Shown here piece after piece: positions 30,963 to 44,050 of a stretch of 64,000 nt of DNA. The position numbers were made by a program, and so were the translations under genes. Every line of letters begins with the position of its first letter. Position 1 is the first letter of the stretch. The notes beneath the pieces are model-generated. The model ran no database searches. It was not told the origin of the DNA and saw only the letters and a program-made list of their open reading frames with translations. Source of the stretch: Diprion similis (taxonomy: Eukaryota > Arthropoda > Insecta > Hymenoptera > Diprionidae); assembly GCF_021155765.1 (NCBI RefSeq), contig NC_060116.1, positions 13,454,001-13,518,000 of the forward strand. Direction: 5' to 3'.

Positions 30963-31814
30963 TCAGATACGTCGCCGACAAAGTGGACAGGTGTTATGGC
31001 CTCCCATGTTAAGCGCGACCTGTAGTGAGAATTTGGCTTGCACAAAAACAGGTTACGCATACTTATTATTGAAAGAAACATATGGCATTATTCCAAGTTA
31101 TTCTACATCATCATTCTGGCAGTAAGAAAATATTCAATTACCTCATTCTTTTCTCCGACAAACATAGGTACGTCACGTGCTCAATATTCAGATTTTATAA
31201 TCAATTTTCTTTTTGTGTCTCTTTTGTAAAAATATGACTATTTAGCCTCACCTATTTCTGTAGAAAAACTTACCTCACGCCATTTGGTAATGCAGCGGAT
31301 ATGAAATTCGTGTCCACAGGCCACAGTAGTTGTATCGCGTTCAAGTGTCTCCGAACAGATCGAGCAATCCTCTTTTGGCCCACCAGTATTTCTCCGACGT
31401 CGTCTGGACCTGATAAACAAATACTCGATAAGCAGATTGCTTTACCATCTACTCGCATAACTCGGTAGATATCGATATCACTAATTTTCTTATCTGCAAG
31501 AGAAGAAAAGTTTGCTTGAAATGGCGACGTTACTTGTCTCAAGAATAAAACACAGGAAGAGCGCTTCAAGGCGATCGAAAACTCTGAAAGTTGGCGTGAC
31601 ACATAACGACACAGGAAAGGCTCAAAGCGATGGGTTTTTACCTGGTGTCGTTTGGTGCGTCCCAGGTGTTGTTGGGCGCCGTTTCTCCCCTGGGAGGTGG
31701 TGGTCCGGAACCATGGGGACCCTGAGCCTGAGGGCTGTCGGCCAGGAAGTACCAGAGTGCAAAACCAAGGCCGACACCGATCATGGCAACAAAAGCTATG
31801 CCAGGGTACGCCAT
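30963..31814 (-). CDS. Membrane-anchored RING-H2 protein, 121 aa (likely E3 ubiquitin ligase)
   Basis: Exons in transcript order: 31642-31814 (phase 2 end), 31274-31409 (phase 0 end) and 30963-31019. An N-terminal hydrophobic helix (about residues 4-24, GIAFVAMIGVGLGFALWYFL) is followed by a Pro/Gly linker and a basic RRRRR stretch (60-64). A complete RING-H2 ends the protein: C73-x2-C76, C89-x-H91-x2-H94-x2-C97, C114-x2-C117, ending CRRRI. All eight zinc ligands are present, which supports ubiquitin-ligase activity. The single helix suggests anchoring with the RING in the cytosol. I do not recognise an orthologue by name. A second gene with the same architecture and intron phases lies 640 bases upstream on the same strand, so the pair arose by tandem duplication. 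The start is the only ATG before the helix. Confidence 0.85.
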
Positions 31815-32456
31815 GCTTGCGTTATTCGCACTGCAGCGGGGAATTACTGACTCCTAATTTAACGGGGCGCCGCAACTTTGATCAATCGTCCCGTTCGAGA
31901 GTTTCTCCGAAGCCTCGTTCCTCACTCGCATCACAATTTTTTTTCATGCGACACTTGTCTTTCCGCTGCGCAACAGAATCACGGGAGCGACGAACCCTGC
32001 AAACCGAGTGTCTCGAGTACCGTGAAGATCAAGATCACCGTTCATCAATGTTCGTCCATTCTCCCCGCCGTCTGTCTTTTGTCTGTTTATCTGCGAAGAA
32101 CGGCGAGTTATTTTATTTTACTTTTTCTTTTCAATTCGCACAAGCTCAGACCGTCTGCAGTGACAGCGGCTGCTCGGCTGTCTAGAATCACGTCCCGAAG
32201 CCATAACAAAGCCACGTGGCGCCCTCTGTGATTTCTTTGCGAGACGAAATTACTGACGTAACTAGTTTTTGCGCATAACATATTTTACCACTCTTATCGA
32301 TGCTCACGGGAATATTTTACCAGTAAATAGCGGAGATTTTTACACTTTCGACATCAAACATCGATCAATTAAGACTCGTCCTTTTGCGCATAGTTTTGGT
32401 TTTTTTTTTCGAACAATCATCGAAACATTTTTCAGCCATGGGCCTTGATGTATACT
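31815..32456. other. Spacer between the tandem RING genes
   Basis: The spacer is 642 bases. The part next to 31815 should hold the promoter and 5'UTR of the downstream RING gene; the part near 32456 should be the 3'UTR of the upstream one. Long plus-strand frames here have no homology that I recognise. Nothing else is evident. Confidence 0.5.
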
Positions 32457-33407
32457 TCACTGGAAGTTGGCAGCTGTTATCTGCGATATCGAGTCTTCCC
32501 CCACTTGCATGCGTCTGTCAATTGGGGTTCCCCGATTTCTCAATCTCTAGACAAACTTTCTCCACACTGGTCGGTTTTTTATTTTCGGAATAAAACTTCG
32601 TATTACAAAATAGATAAGGTCAAAATTAATATACTCATGTTTCTTAATTTACTTTTTCTTATAAAATTCAATCTCAATAAGTACTTATGTAGCAACGAAA
32701 CGTTCCGTATACTGAATCAGCTTTAGAATCAGTCCGACTAGCAACTAGGGCACGATGATACTTTTGATTGAATCATCTTCTAGGCACAGAGATAAATTTT
32801 ATATCATTCTAAAAACATGATTGCAACTGTGGGAACTAACCAACGATGTTCAATTAATGAAACTGGAGATAGCTGGCACCTTTCGAGATCGTTACTTACA
32901 TTCAATTCCTTCCAGGTGGTGTAACATTTCTCATCAAAAATATGGCCACAACGTAGTTTGATTGGGTTCTGGATTGGATAGTAGCAAATTTTGCATTTCG
33001 GTGCATTCTGTAACTCGCGTTGCATCCTAGGTCAATAACATAATATGTTAACTAATTACTTGCTTAATAACGGTAACTGGACATTTTTTTTAAATATAAA
33101 ACTTTTTACTATCACACAGTTTATAAACCATTGGCCTTGTCCGGTCTCACAGAAAATTTCAGGTATTCAGAACTCTTGCTTACCTATTTCCTGACAGTTG
33201 CTTGGCTACTGGAGGCGACGAGACTGTGCAGCTTTGACAAGATGTGTGTGGACGTTCCAATTTTTGAGGAGATGGAGATCTGCGATCATATACTAAATGA
33301 TGAGGCTTTTTATGGTTCTTCTCACCGCCTGTGAACCAATAATACAGACACATGCCAATGCAAAAGCCAATAATTACAAGTAGAACTACCGCAGAGTTAA
33401 ATTCCAT
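32457..33407 (-). CDS. Membrane-anchored protein with degenerate RING, 146 aa (paralogue)
   Basis: Exons in transcript order: 33184-33407 (phase 2 end), 32900-33026 (phase 0 end) and 32457-32546. The N-terminal helix is VVLLVIIGFCIGMCLYYWF (about residues 7-25), followed by a basic Ser/Pro linker. The first RING half is KCKICYYPIQNPIKLRCGHI with C86, C89, C101, H103 and C109; D106 replaces the usual second His. The last exon supplies TPIDRR where the neighbour has CPLCRR, so the final Cys pair is T124 and D127. Three of eight ligands are therefore changed. Asp can replace Cys in some RINGs, but Thr cannot bind zinc well. The exon layout and phases (2, 0) match the neighbouring gene exactly. 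Exon 3 rests on a moderate acceptor (GTCTAG) and on frame closure, so it is the least certain part. If exon 3 is wrong, the true exon should encode a Cys-x2-Cys. Confidence 0.68.
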
Positions 33408-34750
33408 TTTTTGATAAAGCTGAGATAACTTAGGGACATTAATCGTTGATTGAGGTAGTTTGGTGGATTTTGGCGATTCGGTTGTTACTGGCAGGTAATA
33501 GTTTTTTTCTATTGCAGATAACAAAATTAGTTTAGCAGGTACAAGCTCGACAGTTATGTAAAAGCTACACACTACATCTGAGGCACCAATGCCTTGACGA
33601 TATGCCTGTGTATCTAGCAAACTGGATGGCGGTTACAAGTGACGCAACAACCATTTGTCATGGAAGAGGTACGTTCCGGAACTAAGTAGCAGTGCTAAAA
33701 ACTCCCTAGGATACAGAGACAGAGCTAGTCACGAACTCGGTGGCGTAAAAAGAGATAAACAATTCGCTGACAGCACTAGGAGCTAATTTCGGAACGCAGC
33801 CAAAGAAATTTTTTTTCCATGATTGTAGCTTTCGCCCATTAGTTTTTGGTGACGCTGCTGCAACTGTAAAAAACTGGGGAACCCCCGAGAATTGAAATTT
33901 GAATATGCTTGCACCCAGCTGAATTTGAGAGCGACTATTTGATAGAAAGTCTTAGGTTTAAGAGCAACTGACTCGTAGCATGGATATGTATTTATGATAA
34001 AATCGACGCACGCTTGATTGCATAACTGATGTGTATAAATCGAAATTTATTAAATAAAGTTAATATATTTACGTATTTAATATTATACAATTTTATATAA
34101 TTTCAAATAACTTATGTATCCACGTATGGACATGATATTCGCAATTGTAATACATGATTTGGTGAAATTATTGGCTCTCAATTAATTATACATTGTCCCC
34201 TCGTTCAACGTTTCGGACAAATGTTTTACGTTTAAAAATGCAAGACCAAGTTCATTTTTGGTATTCTTCACTCCCAGCACGGTATTTTACAGATAGAACA
34301 TCGATGACTATAATTTTTGAAATGTAAATTTTCGTTAAATAAATATTTTTAGAATACAGACCAATAGATGGGTGATAAGTTATGAAAACATACACACCGC
34401 AAGGTGTAATTGAATAAGCAATGAGTTTTGGTGACCGTCCGGAAATTTTTTAAATAATTCTAGCTGAAGACTGTCGGAGACCCTTGATGATAATTTCATT
34501 ACATTGATTTTCATCATCAATAATTTTCTGTAGAGGAAAATAAAAACCGGACACCCTGTGTACCATTCAAGTTTATACACACGCATTATTTCCATGTTAT
34601 TTTTCCACTTCCAAAGGCGGGAAACCCTCGCGCGACCACAAGGGCTTTGTTTGCATTGAGCTTCGAGTGTAAATAACACATCTGTTTCAACTCAGCTTCG
34701 GCTGAGCCGCGGTCGACCCTAAAGTTCGTACTCGAAAGCACAGAAAAAAT
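33408..34750. other. Spacer between RING paralogue and GPCR 3' end
   Basis: No coding sequence is recognised. TTTATT at 34044-34049 (AATAAA on the minus strand) could be a poly(A) signal of the GPCR, giving a 3'UTR of about 700 bases. The segment nearest 33408 should be the promoter and 5'UTR of the RING gene. Confidence 0.5.
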
Positions 34751-37700
34751 TCAGTCTCGTGGGTTGGTCGACACGCCTTGCCGCTTGTTCGAATTCGCCA
34801 CAGCTGTTGCGTACATGGCGGCTGAAGACCGTTGAGTTCTTCCTCGGAGCAGAAAAGCCCTTCGCAATATACTTTGGAAAGCTCGCCTCAGCTCTCTGCT
34901 GCTGCAAGCGTATATCAGGGGGTTGATACAGCTGTTGAAATACCCCAGCCAGAAAGCAAAGGCGAAAACTGAGCTTTCGGAGAGGTTGCACGATTCGCAA
35001 GCCGCATCTGCAATATATTGTTAATGAATCAGTTATTTAATTGCGCTAAATAGTTTGTACGAAAAGTTATATGAATTGTACAGATATTTTTATTCTTCTT
35101 TTTGCCATTCAAGTATAACGCGTTTCGCTTTGCCGTATGTTCAATAGACAACCCTGGTGAAAATGATTTCTATGACAAACCAAGGAAAAACGGTGAATCG
35201 TAAAAATTCATGAAAAATCCTAGTTTTTTTTCAATCTTGTTATAGAATACTACGACTCTTCGTGAATATCTATGAAAATTAACAGTGTTTAACGTAAATT
35301 CACAAAAATATACAAATTCCGTAGAGCGTAATAGTTTTGCGTAGATTTTGGTAGAAAATTATGCATAGCTATGAAGATCTACAATTGAAATCATCAAAAA
35401 TACATTTCACATACATTTTGAGAAAATAAAACAGAAAATCTATGAAAAATTACCATCGTAGTTGAACGATATAGTTATTCTTTAAATCAAGCAGACCAAA
35501 ACTATGAATCGACCGGAATCCTATACTTTTGCATAGAAATTTTCGTAAGAATTCGTAAAAAATTTTCATGGAAATTCATAGAATTATTTTCATCAAGAAA
35601 GCTATTACTGACATAAATTACTGTAACTTTTCCCATATAATTGACCACTTGTACAGGTATACATTTTTAGGGAATAATCACTTCAGTCAAATAATGTTAT
35701 GCAAGTACATGTATCTACTTGGTATTCGCCTAGTTTCGATCACAATAACACTTTTGGGTCTGGAGCTCTCTTTGTATCGGCACTTCATTATATTCGGTTC
35801 AGGTTTTTCGTCGAATGTGATGAGGTAACAGCGTTGTTAAAATACACGCGGTATACCGTACCAGTAAATTACGGGTCACAATATTGTCCACCAAGTTTTA
35901 GAAACGTCGGATTAATAAACTTCGAATAAAGGTTAATTGGAGTTATCTTTCAGCCAGTTTTTTTTTTTTTTTTTCATTTGACTCCCGAGGCGCTAGACCA
36001 TAGAAAAGTAATAAAATGTATAGCGTGATTAAAGCAACGAAGCATGATACAGCGAAGCGTGGGTATAACACAAACCTTTTTTATCTGGTACATGCGAATT
36101 GAGGAGCTGTATTACTTTTTCAATTTTACCTCCCACGCCGCGCATCGTCGAACTTGTTGTCTCAGAAAACACGGGGGAAAAATAAATATCAGAATCAATC
36201 GCGGAACCGTCTTCATATTCTGCAGGATGCTTTTGCACGCCCTCATCCTTGTGACTTTTCCATCAAACCATGAAATACGCTGTATGTATGTACGAAATAG
36301 AACTTAATATCCGGTCTGTTTTATAAATCTCTCTCCTGCATCTTTTGGCAATTTAACAAATTGATTACGTGAAAAAAACGAGAAAATATACCTATACTTA
36401 TACAGTGAGAGAGAGAGAGAGAGAGATTAATTGATTGATTTCTTTATTATGCCCTGGCATGCCTTTGGCGAAAATGAAAAAGTAAGGAGCACATAGTGGA
36501 GTGTTAAAATGGCAAACAACGAAATAATAGATACACAGATAGATAAATCAAGCATAAAAAATAGAACTGCAAAATAACGAAACATGCAATTATAAATAAG
36601 CTAGGCAAGTAGGTATTCAATAATCGAAGGAAGGCTAAGAAATAGATGGCAAAATAAACTAATCATAGACTAACAATGACTAGAACCAGCAACACAGAAT
36701 CAAGCTGACTAATCGCACGATAAATAGAGAGCGAAAACAGAAAAAAAGAAAATAGAAAATTGTCTTTATTTATTACAATTTTGTTATAGAGAGAGAGAGG
36801 GAGAGAGAGAGAAGAACCTTCCTACCTATGGGTAAAATAATGAAGAACGGAAACCAGCAGAGTAAAAAACCTCCGACTACTATCCCGAGCGTTTTTGCCG
36901 CCCGTTTTTGTCGGCGGAATTTCGCCGCAGGTCCTCTGTAAAGAGCGCCGCGACGCCCTTGCGTCGCCCAACGTTGCGGAGGCCCCGGACCCGACACAAG
37001 CCTCGTACTGGATTCACTGCTGCCGCAATTCTCCGAGAGCTGAACAAATAAATAGTTATGTTTGATTATCATCTCCTTGGGCGATGCACTCGCGAGAAGT
37101 TCGCCTTCGTAAAAATTGGCACATGTCTGTTCGTCACTCGCGAAGAAGGGGAAACGCCTTGATCCAGAGTCGAATTGACCTTTCAAATGCTATGCAACAC
37201 CGGTCATAAGACGAAATCTTGTTTTCAATCATTCTGTGTACCTCTCTTTGTTTATTCCAGTTATAAGGTTGCCGCTGTTTAACACTCCGTTTCAAATTGA
37301 CCTAGACTGTACTATTCTTAGAGCTCTAGTTCTCAATTGCTACTATACGCATGTATGAGGTTGTTGCACAATTTCTGCAACGTTGTGTCATCCAATTTGC
37401 GGTACTTGACCCTGAGCTGGCTTCGAGGTTCATTACACTTTTGCTGATTTCTTAGTGTACCTGGAGTTTGGATCGACGTACACCTACACTCTATGTTTAC
37501 TTAATTGTTTTTTTGTTTTAGGCAAAACAATTTCAACAAATATTCAACAGTGAACATGCGAATGAAATAAATATAATAATTTTTGCTATAGTAATCAGAC
37601 GGAATAAACGAGTCGAAAATTGTGTTGTTTCCAAGCGAACAGTCGTATCGATAATTTCATAAAAGAAGACGAATATAAGAAAGTATTTGAAACCCTAACA

Positions 37701-40700
37701 AGTCAACGTAGCCAATGAATGCTGTAATTTATAGTTTTAGGAAAACGTAAGACGCTGGCTGGATATTCTGTTTAAACAATTTCATCACCGAATAAGTCGT
37801 ACGTGGTAGCTATTGATGTAAGTGTTAGCTAGAAAATAAAGTAGGCACGCGCCAGATTAGGAGATTTGTGTATCCTTGTCTAAGCTTGATCCACAGCCTG
37901 CGACGTTCGCTGTGTAATTGCGTAATTTATGGACCCACGGTGAATGTCGGTCAGCAAACCTGTTCTATCGACGAAACAAACGTCCTTGTGAAACGTGATT
38001 TATATATTGATCAATCCATCATGGAACTGCGGTCAAGTGCAATAAATTGCGATAAAAAGAAACGCGACTTCTCCGGTTCCACCGTGATGCCATATATATT
38101 ATACGATTGAAAGGTGCGGTGTTTGTCTATTCCCAACTTGTTTCATGGGAATTGGTAAACCCCAGAGCGTCTGCACACGTCAGTTTCCAATGATGCTAAT
38201 TCAGCGATCGTGCAGCGAATGTCGAACAATCACAAGACCAATAATCAAGCGTTTAAAATTTTAGTCATGGAAGCTTCATTCATCCCGTATGAAAATACGT
38301 GCAGTGAGCGATGCTTTATTAGCTTGTAGTGTTCTTCTATTTCCAAAGACGCCAAATAACGCACCGGAATCCAAAGGCACGTTAAGACTTCTTTTCGGGC
38401 TTTCCAAAGCCAACAATAAGCGGCAACCGTTTACGGTGCTTCGATTTTATACAGACTACTTACAACCTGCAGCATATCAGCAATTACATAGTGCCTATAC
38501 AGAGGTTGCGCAACTGCAGGTTTAACACAGCAGGTGATGATGCCACATATATCTACATAATGGTCCAATTTCGACCTCCAACGGCCATAACTCTTCGTAA
38601 AAATATTTTTCCGCGATTTAATTAGAGCGACGAATGAGGCAACTCGAGTACACAGCGATTAGGACGCAGGTGCTTGGGTCGCCAATACATTTATAAAAAA
38701 AATAACGAGGCGTTGGAATCTGAACGGCATTAAAACCCCGGGAAATTCACCGCGGAGGTAAGAGGTAAAAAGTATCGATCGAGAAATTAATTAAGTACGA
38801 CGGGTGAAAAGTGAGGCGCCAACGACGACGTCGTGGTTATATACCCATTCTCGTTATGGGAAAAGCTTGGTAAACAGAGTGTTGCATCGATTATGCGTAT
38901 CCCCATAAAACATTGAGAAGTTTAACGATGAAATTACCGAGGCGTGCCAAAGCGGTGGGCAAATATATTAAACGTCTTATCATCAAAACGTCGGCAATCA
39001 TACGCGATTTCTGTGTACGCGATCGATGATCGATTATCGTCGATCAACGGTTGACCCTTCCAATGACTCTACCATGAGAATGCGACGTTCGGTCCATGGG
39101 CCTTCGGAATAATCATTCGTCATTAATTTTTGCCCAACGAAATGCGCGGCAATTTGAAAATGCGGGAGAGAATGTTTAACGCAATTGTTGCGCGGTGACG
39201 GTAAAATCTACCTTTAGCCTTGTTGTTGTTCAAATTATGGCATTTCTCAGGGAGCTGCTGATCGCAGACTTGGCGGGCAATCAGCCTTGACTGTACGGCT
39301 GGTCCGATCTGACTTCAGTCTCCGATTCACAAGCAGGCTGTAACGATCCGTCATCGATCATCGGTCGAGGTTCAGTCACGCCCGAAGCTTGTTTCTTTCA
39401 AATTTTCTCAATCCTCGTACCAAAATTAGGTCGACCCAAAATCTTACAATTCGAATACACGTTTTCGCAAGATTGAGGAGTCAATTTTTTGCGGTATTGA
39501 AAGTTCCGCGATAAGTTTAAACCTGTGTAATAAGTTAAAAAATGTGAGCGTATACTTGCGGACTTGAATTTTCGATCGAAACTTGTGCATATAAATATCA
39601 GTTAAAAAATGTTCTCAGTGCCGAATAGAAGATACGATGAAGAGAAAACGACGAGAGTGAATTGAACAGGTATTGTTTGAACAAATCATCACATTTAATT
39701 GAAACGATTTTACAATAATTCTTCACGAGTTGCCCGAAGTAAGAATTGTGCAAATTTTGTGGTCAGTACCGCTGATCCATGCTAATTACACAACAATATT
39801 CAAATATAATTATATGAGTAATGATTATAAATTATCCTATCGTTCGATTGTTCAGATCAAAACGATTTTTTTTCTACACTATAATTTTTCTACCTACAAT
39901 TTTGCAAAAACATATTTTTATTTGATTTCATTTTTCAGTTTCCGAGGCGTTGAGTGTCCGAAGAATCGGAAGTTTGGAAGAGTTTTGAGGCGGCAATCAA
40001 AGCACATGAAAAAGTCAATGACTAACGGTGGTTCAAATCGATAAAAAATTATGCAGGCTAGAAACCACCCATAAAATTTCGCTAACAATAAATTATGGAA
40101 GGCACTGACATTAGATCCGAGTTCGCGATTTGAATCGACTGCCATGCTCCGCCCGTTAATAATTATGCATCTCACGCGGTGAATCTCCATCCTGGAAAGT
40201 CTTCCAACGTTTAATGTGGTCACAATAAACACACAGTGCATACATATACGGATTACAGGCAATTTTCGCGAATCACACGTCGCCTCGTCGTATATATATA
40301 TATATACACTTTTATTTGAACCTGGTATGAAAAATTTGAAAATGTTTTTGAAAATATTGGCAATCCTCTGGCTACCCCTGAGGCTGGGCTCCTGCACGGA
40401 TTCGTTGGGATTGTTCGAGGATGTCTTGAGGCGGTTCGACCCGTTTCCTGCAGCAAACTCAGCGGGTCCACTTGAGGACGAGAGTCACGTGCTGCCGAAG
40501 TACGACTTCGTAATAATCGGCGCGGGTTCGGGAGGATCAGTTCTGGCGAATCGCCTGACGGAAATTCCAGGATGGAACGTGCTGGTGTTGGAGGCAGGCG
40601 GGGACGAGATATTTATAACCGAAATTCCTCTGCTGGCTCCGCTGCTCGACGTGACGTCCTTCAATTGGGGCTACAAAACGGAGCCGGGACCAGCGGACGA

Positions 40701-43700
40701 CAAGGGCAAGGGTGGTTTCTGTCTGGCGATGGAAGGTGGCAGGTGCAATTGGCCTCGCGGCAAGGCGGTCGGTGGGACTTCGGTGATAAACTACATGATG
40801 TACACGCGGGGTGCCCGGGGTGATTACGACGCCTGGGAGGCGATGGGGAACCCGGGATGGGGCTTCCGGGAAGTTTTGCCGTACTTCCTGCGCTCGGAAA
40901 ACATCCGGATCCCGAAATTGGACCGACGGTACCACAGAACTGGCGGCTTCCTGGACGTCGCCCACTCGCCGTACGCCTCGAAACTCCGGAGTGCTTTCCT
41001 GGGGGCAGCCGAGGAGATGGGCTACCATATTAACGACTACAACGCCGAGCGTCTCCTGGGCTTCTCGGTGGCCCAGGCGAACCTTAGAAACGGACGTAGA
41101 GTCAGCGCAGCTAAGGCCTTCCTGGAGCCCGTAAGGAATCGGCCGAATCTCCGGATCTCCAAGGCCTCCAGGGTCACCAGAATCGCGGTTGACCCTCGAG
41201 AAGGACGTGCCATCGGCGTCGAGTTCGTGAAGAACCGGCGGCGCCACTTCGTCAGGGTCTCCAAGGAGGTCCTCCTCTGCGCCGGTACCCTGAACTCGCC
41301 CCAGCTCCTCATGCTCTCTGGGATCGGACCCAGCGAGCATCTCCGGTCCCTCGGAATCCCCGTCGTCCAGGACCTCCCCGTCGGCCTGAACCTACAGGAC
41401 CACGTCAGCATGTCTGCCTTAACGTTCCTCGTCAACGAGAGTGTGACTATCGTCGAGGCCAGGATGGTGTCCAACCCAGCCAACACTCTGGACTTCTTCC
41501 TCAGGGGCACTGGGCCCCTAACCATTCCTGGAGGCGCCGAAGGACTCGCTTTTCTTGACACCCAACGTCCCACCAAATCTTCGAGCTCCAAGGACCAGTC
41601 GGGAAATTCGCTCTTCGGCGACGTCAGTGGGCCCAACGGCTTACCCGGAAGCAACTCGGACTACGCGGACATAGAGATCGTCATGGGGTTGGGCGCGCTG
41701 ACTGGCGATACTTCCGGCAGTGTCAGGAAGATCCTTGGACTGAGAGAGGAATTCACGAAGGAAGTCTTCGGCGACTACGAGGGTCTTGACGCGTTCAGCC
41801 TGGTCCCAATCCTGCTGCATCCTAAGAGCAGAGGCAGAGTGACGTTGAAGAGTGCAGATCCTTTTCACTGGCCGAAACTAGAGGCGAATTATTACGAACA
41901 ACAGGAGGACTTGGACACCATGGTTAGGGGCATAAAAAAGGTTCGCATATTCCACGACACGGTGGCTTAATCTCGTGTACTTAGGACCAACTACAGAGAA
42001 TTTTCAAGGGACATGCGAATTCACGGCCTGAGGGTTATGGCCTAGCTCTTTGGCGATGCTAATATATGCGCGGGGTTGTTTTCAGGCTTCCGGTTTCTGT
42101 CTTGTTTGGGCTTCATTTTAAACCGAATTTATTTCCTTTTAACGAGGATACTGTTATTGCAGAATTGTTGACCAATCCGTTTCGGTTCGGTGCAGGGTGC
42201 AGCTGTGAGACTGCGTAACTTCGAATCGGTGTTAAGGCTAATGATAATCAACAGCCAGTCGGTCTAGTTTCAACTGCACTTGTTGTCCTTGCGGAATTGA
42301 ATGAGCATAATGATATGCCTGCGTAACAGCGGGATGAAAAGCAGAATCATAAAAATCTCTGGCCTGCATTGCAGTGACCGGAATTCCACAAACCTGTACT
42401 GCATGCAGTTTGGTATACGCTTATACAGTCCTATAACGCGTTGGAACTTGAAAATAATCGTTGAGTCTGGGGAACCGGTTCTATCGTACGTGAGAAAGTG
42501 CTACCGAATACAATCCACGTGAACATATGTACATACATACATACATGATGCTCTCTATGTCTTGTCTTTCAAGGTCAATGTTACAACTTGTTCGCGATCG
42601 CGTGCAGCACATGGTTCGATCGTTTTAATGACACGCTTGTAATCCGCTGCGATAAGCCTTTCCGATTACTTCATTAACGCGATGATTGGCCCGACGATTC
42701 ATCCAGAGTTAGTGGCATACAGGATTCCAAATTTATCCATATTTGTTTCACTAGTTCACGATTCCAATGACTATGGCTCCGTAAGGTCCAAACGTTCTCG
42801 TTTCGCAAGAGCCGGTTTGAAACTTGAAAAAGCGGCTGTCTTGCACAAGATTTAGAAGGATCCTTCTTCCTCTATTTGTTCTTTTCCAGGCGATCGAGCT
42901 GGCCGGAACCAAATCCTTCAAGCGCTACAACGCCACTCTCCTCCCGGTCACTTTTCCCGGATGTCGCGACGTCCGATTCAATTCCGACCCTTATTGGGCT
43001 TGCGTCTCTCGCCAAGTGAGCACGACCCTTGGGCACTTTGTTGGCACCTGCAAAATGGCACCGAGGGAGGATTTTGGCGTGGTCGATGCTCGTCTCAGAG
43101 TTCACGGGATCAAGGGTCTCAGGGTCGTCGACGCCAGCATCATGCCGACGATAATATCCGGGCATACAAACGCCCCGACTTACATGATCGGGGAAAAGGC
43201 CAGTGACATGATTAAGCAGGATTGGGGGGAGTTCGCACGACCGTCAAGACTGTGAATCGTTATGAATTTCTATCCGAAATTGTGAGCCTCAAATCAAAAT
43301 ATATTGTGCAGTTCAATGATTGTTTATTGTAAGAATTACGCGAACGAGATTAATAAACCTGCGGATTATTTATTCAACTTTATCCTTTGCCAATCCAAAA
43401 AATTAGTTGGCAAAGAGAAAAAAGAAATCTTCAAAAAGTCTTCCGCAATTGTTTTTTCGCGAACATGATGGTGAATATGAATTAAACGACATACCATGAA
43501 TATGTGCAAATTTGAATAATAGAAGCTAGAGACTTATCAAGAATTTGAGAAAAGATTTTCTAACTAGAACTATCTGAGAATGAAAAAAACTCTGGTGTTT
43601 TTGAATCGATTCTTGAGTTTTTGGGCTCATGCTCATTCTTTGTCGCCGACTATTGACATGATATAATTTTTTCATCGTCATTCGCGAAAATAAAATTGCG

Positions 43701-44019
43701 GGAGATTTTTTTAACAGTCGTTTCTCTTATCCTTTGACTTTTCATTCTTACTTTGGATCCCATTCCCCCTCCGACCGGTTTGGTATTCAATTATTTTATA
43801 GAATATTTATCGTTGTTTCGAATTACCTTGTTTCCACGATGGATGCGGAGGGTTACGTGACTCCTGGTGACCGATCCAGCGGCGAGAAAACGGGATCTCT
43901 TTACAGCAGCCTTGTAAACAAGGCCATAAAGTACGAGGATAACAAGAGCGGGTAGATAAAACGACCCACAGGCAGAAAATATGACGTATCTACGGTAGAG
44001 AATTGGAGCAAGGTGTGTA

Positions 44020-44050
<31 letters not shown>

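Noticed and set aside
39730-40044. 104-codon plus-strand frame upstream of the GMC gene
   Set aside because: It is AT-rich with a biased Phe/Tyr/Ile composition and lacks any family motif or splice link to the GMC exon.
40537-41340. 267-codon minus-strand frame
   Set aside because: It is a shadow of the GC-rich GMC oxidoreductase exon.
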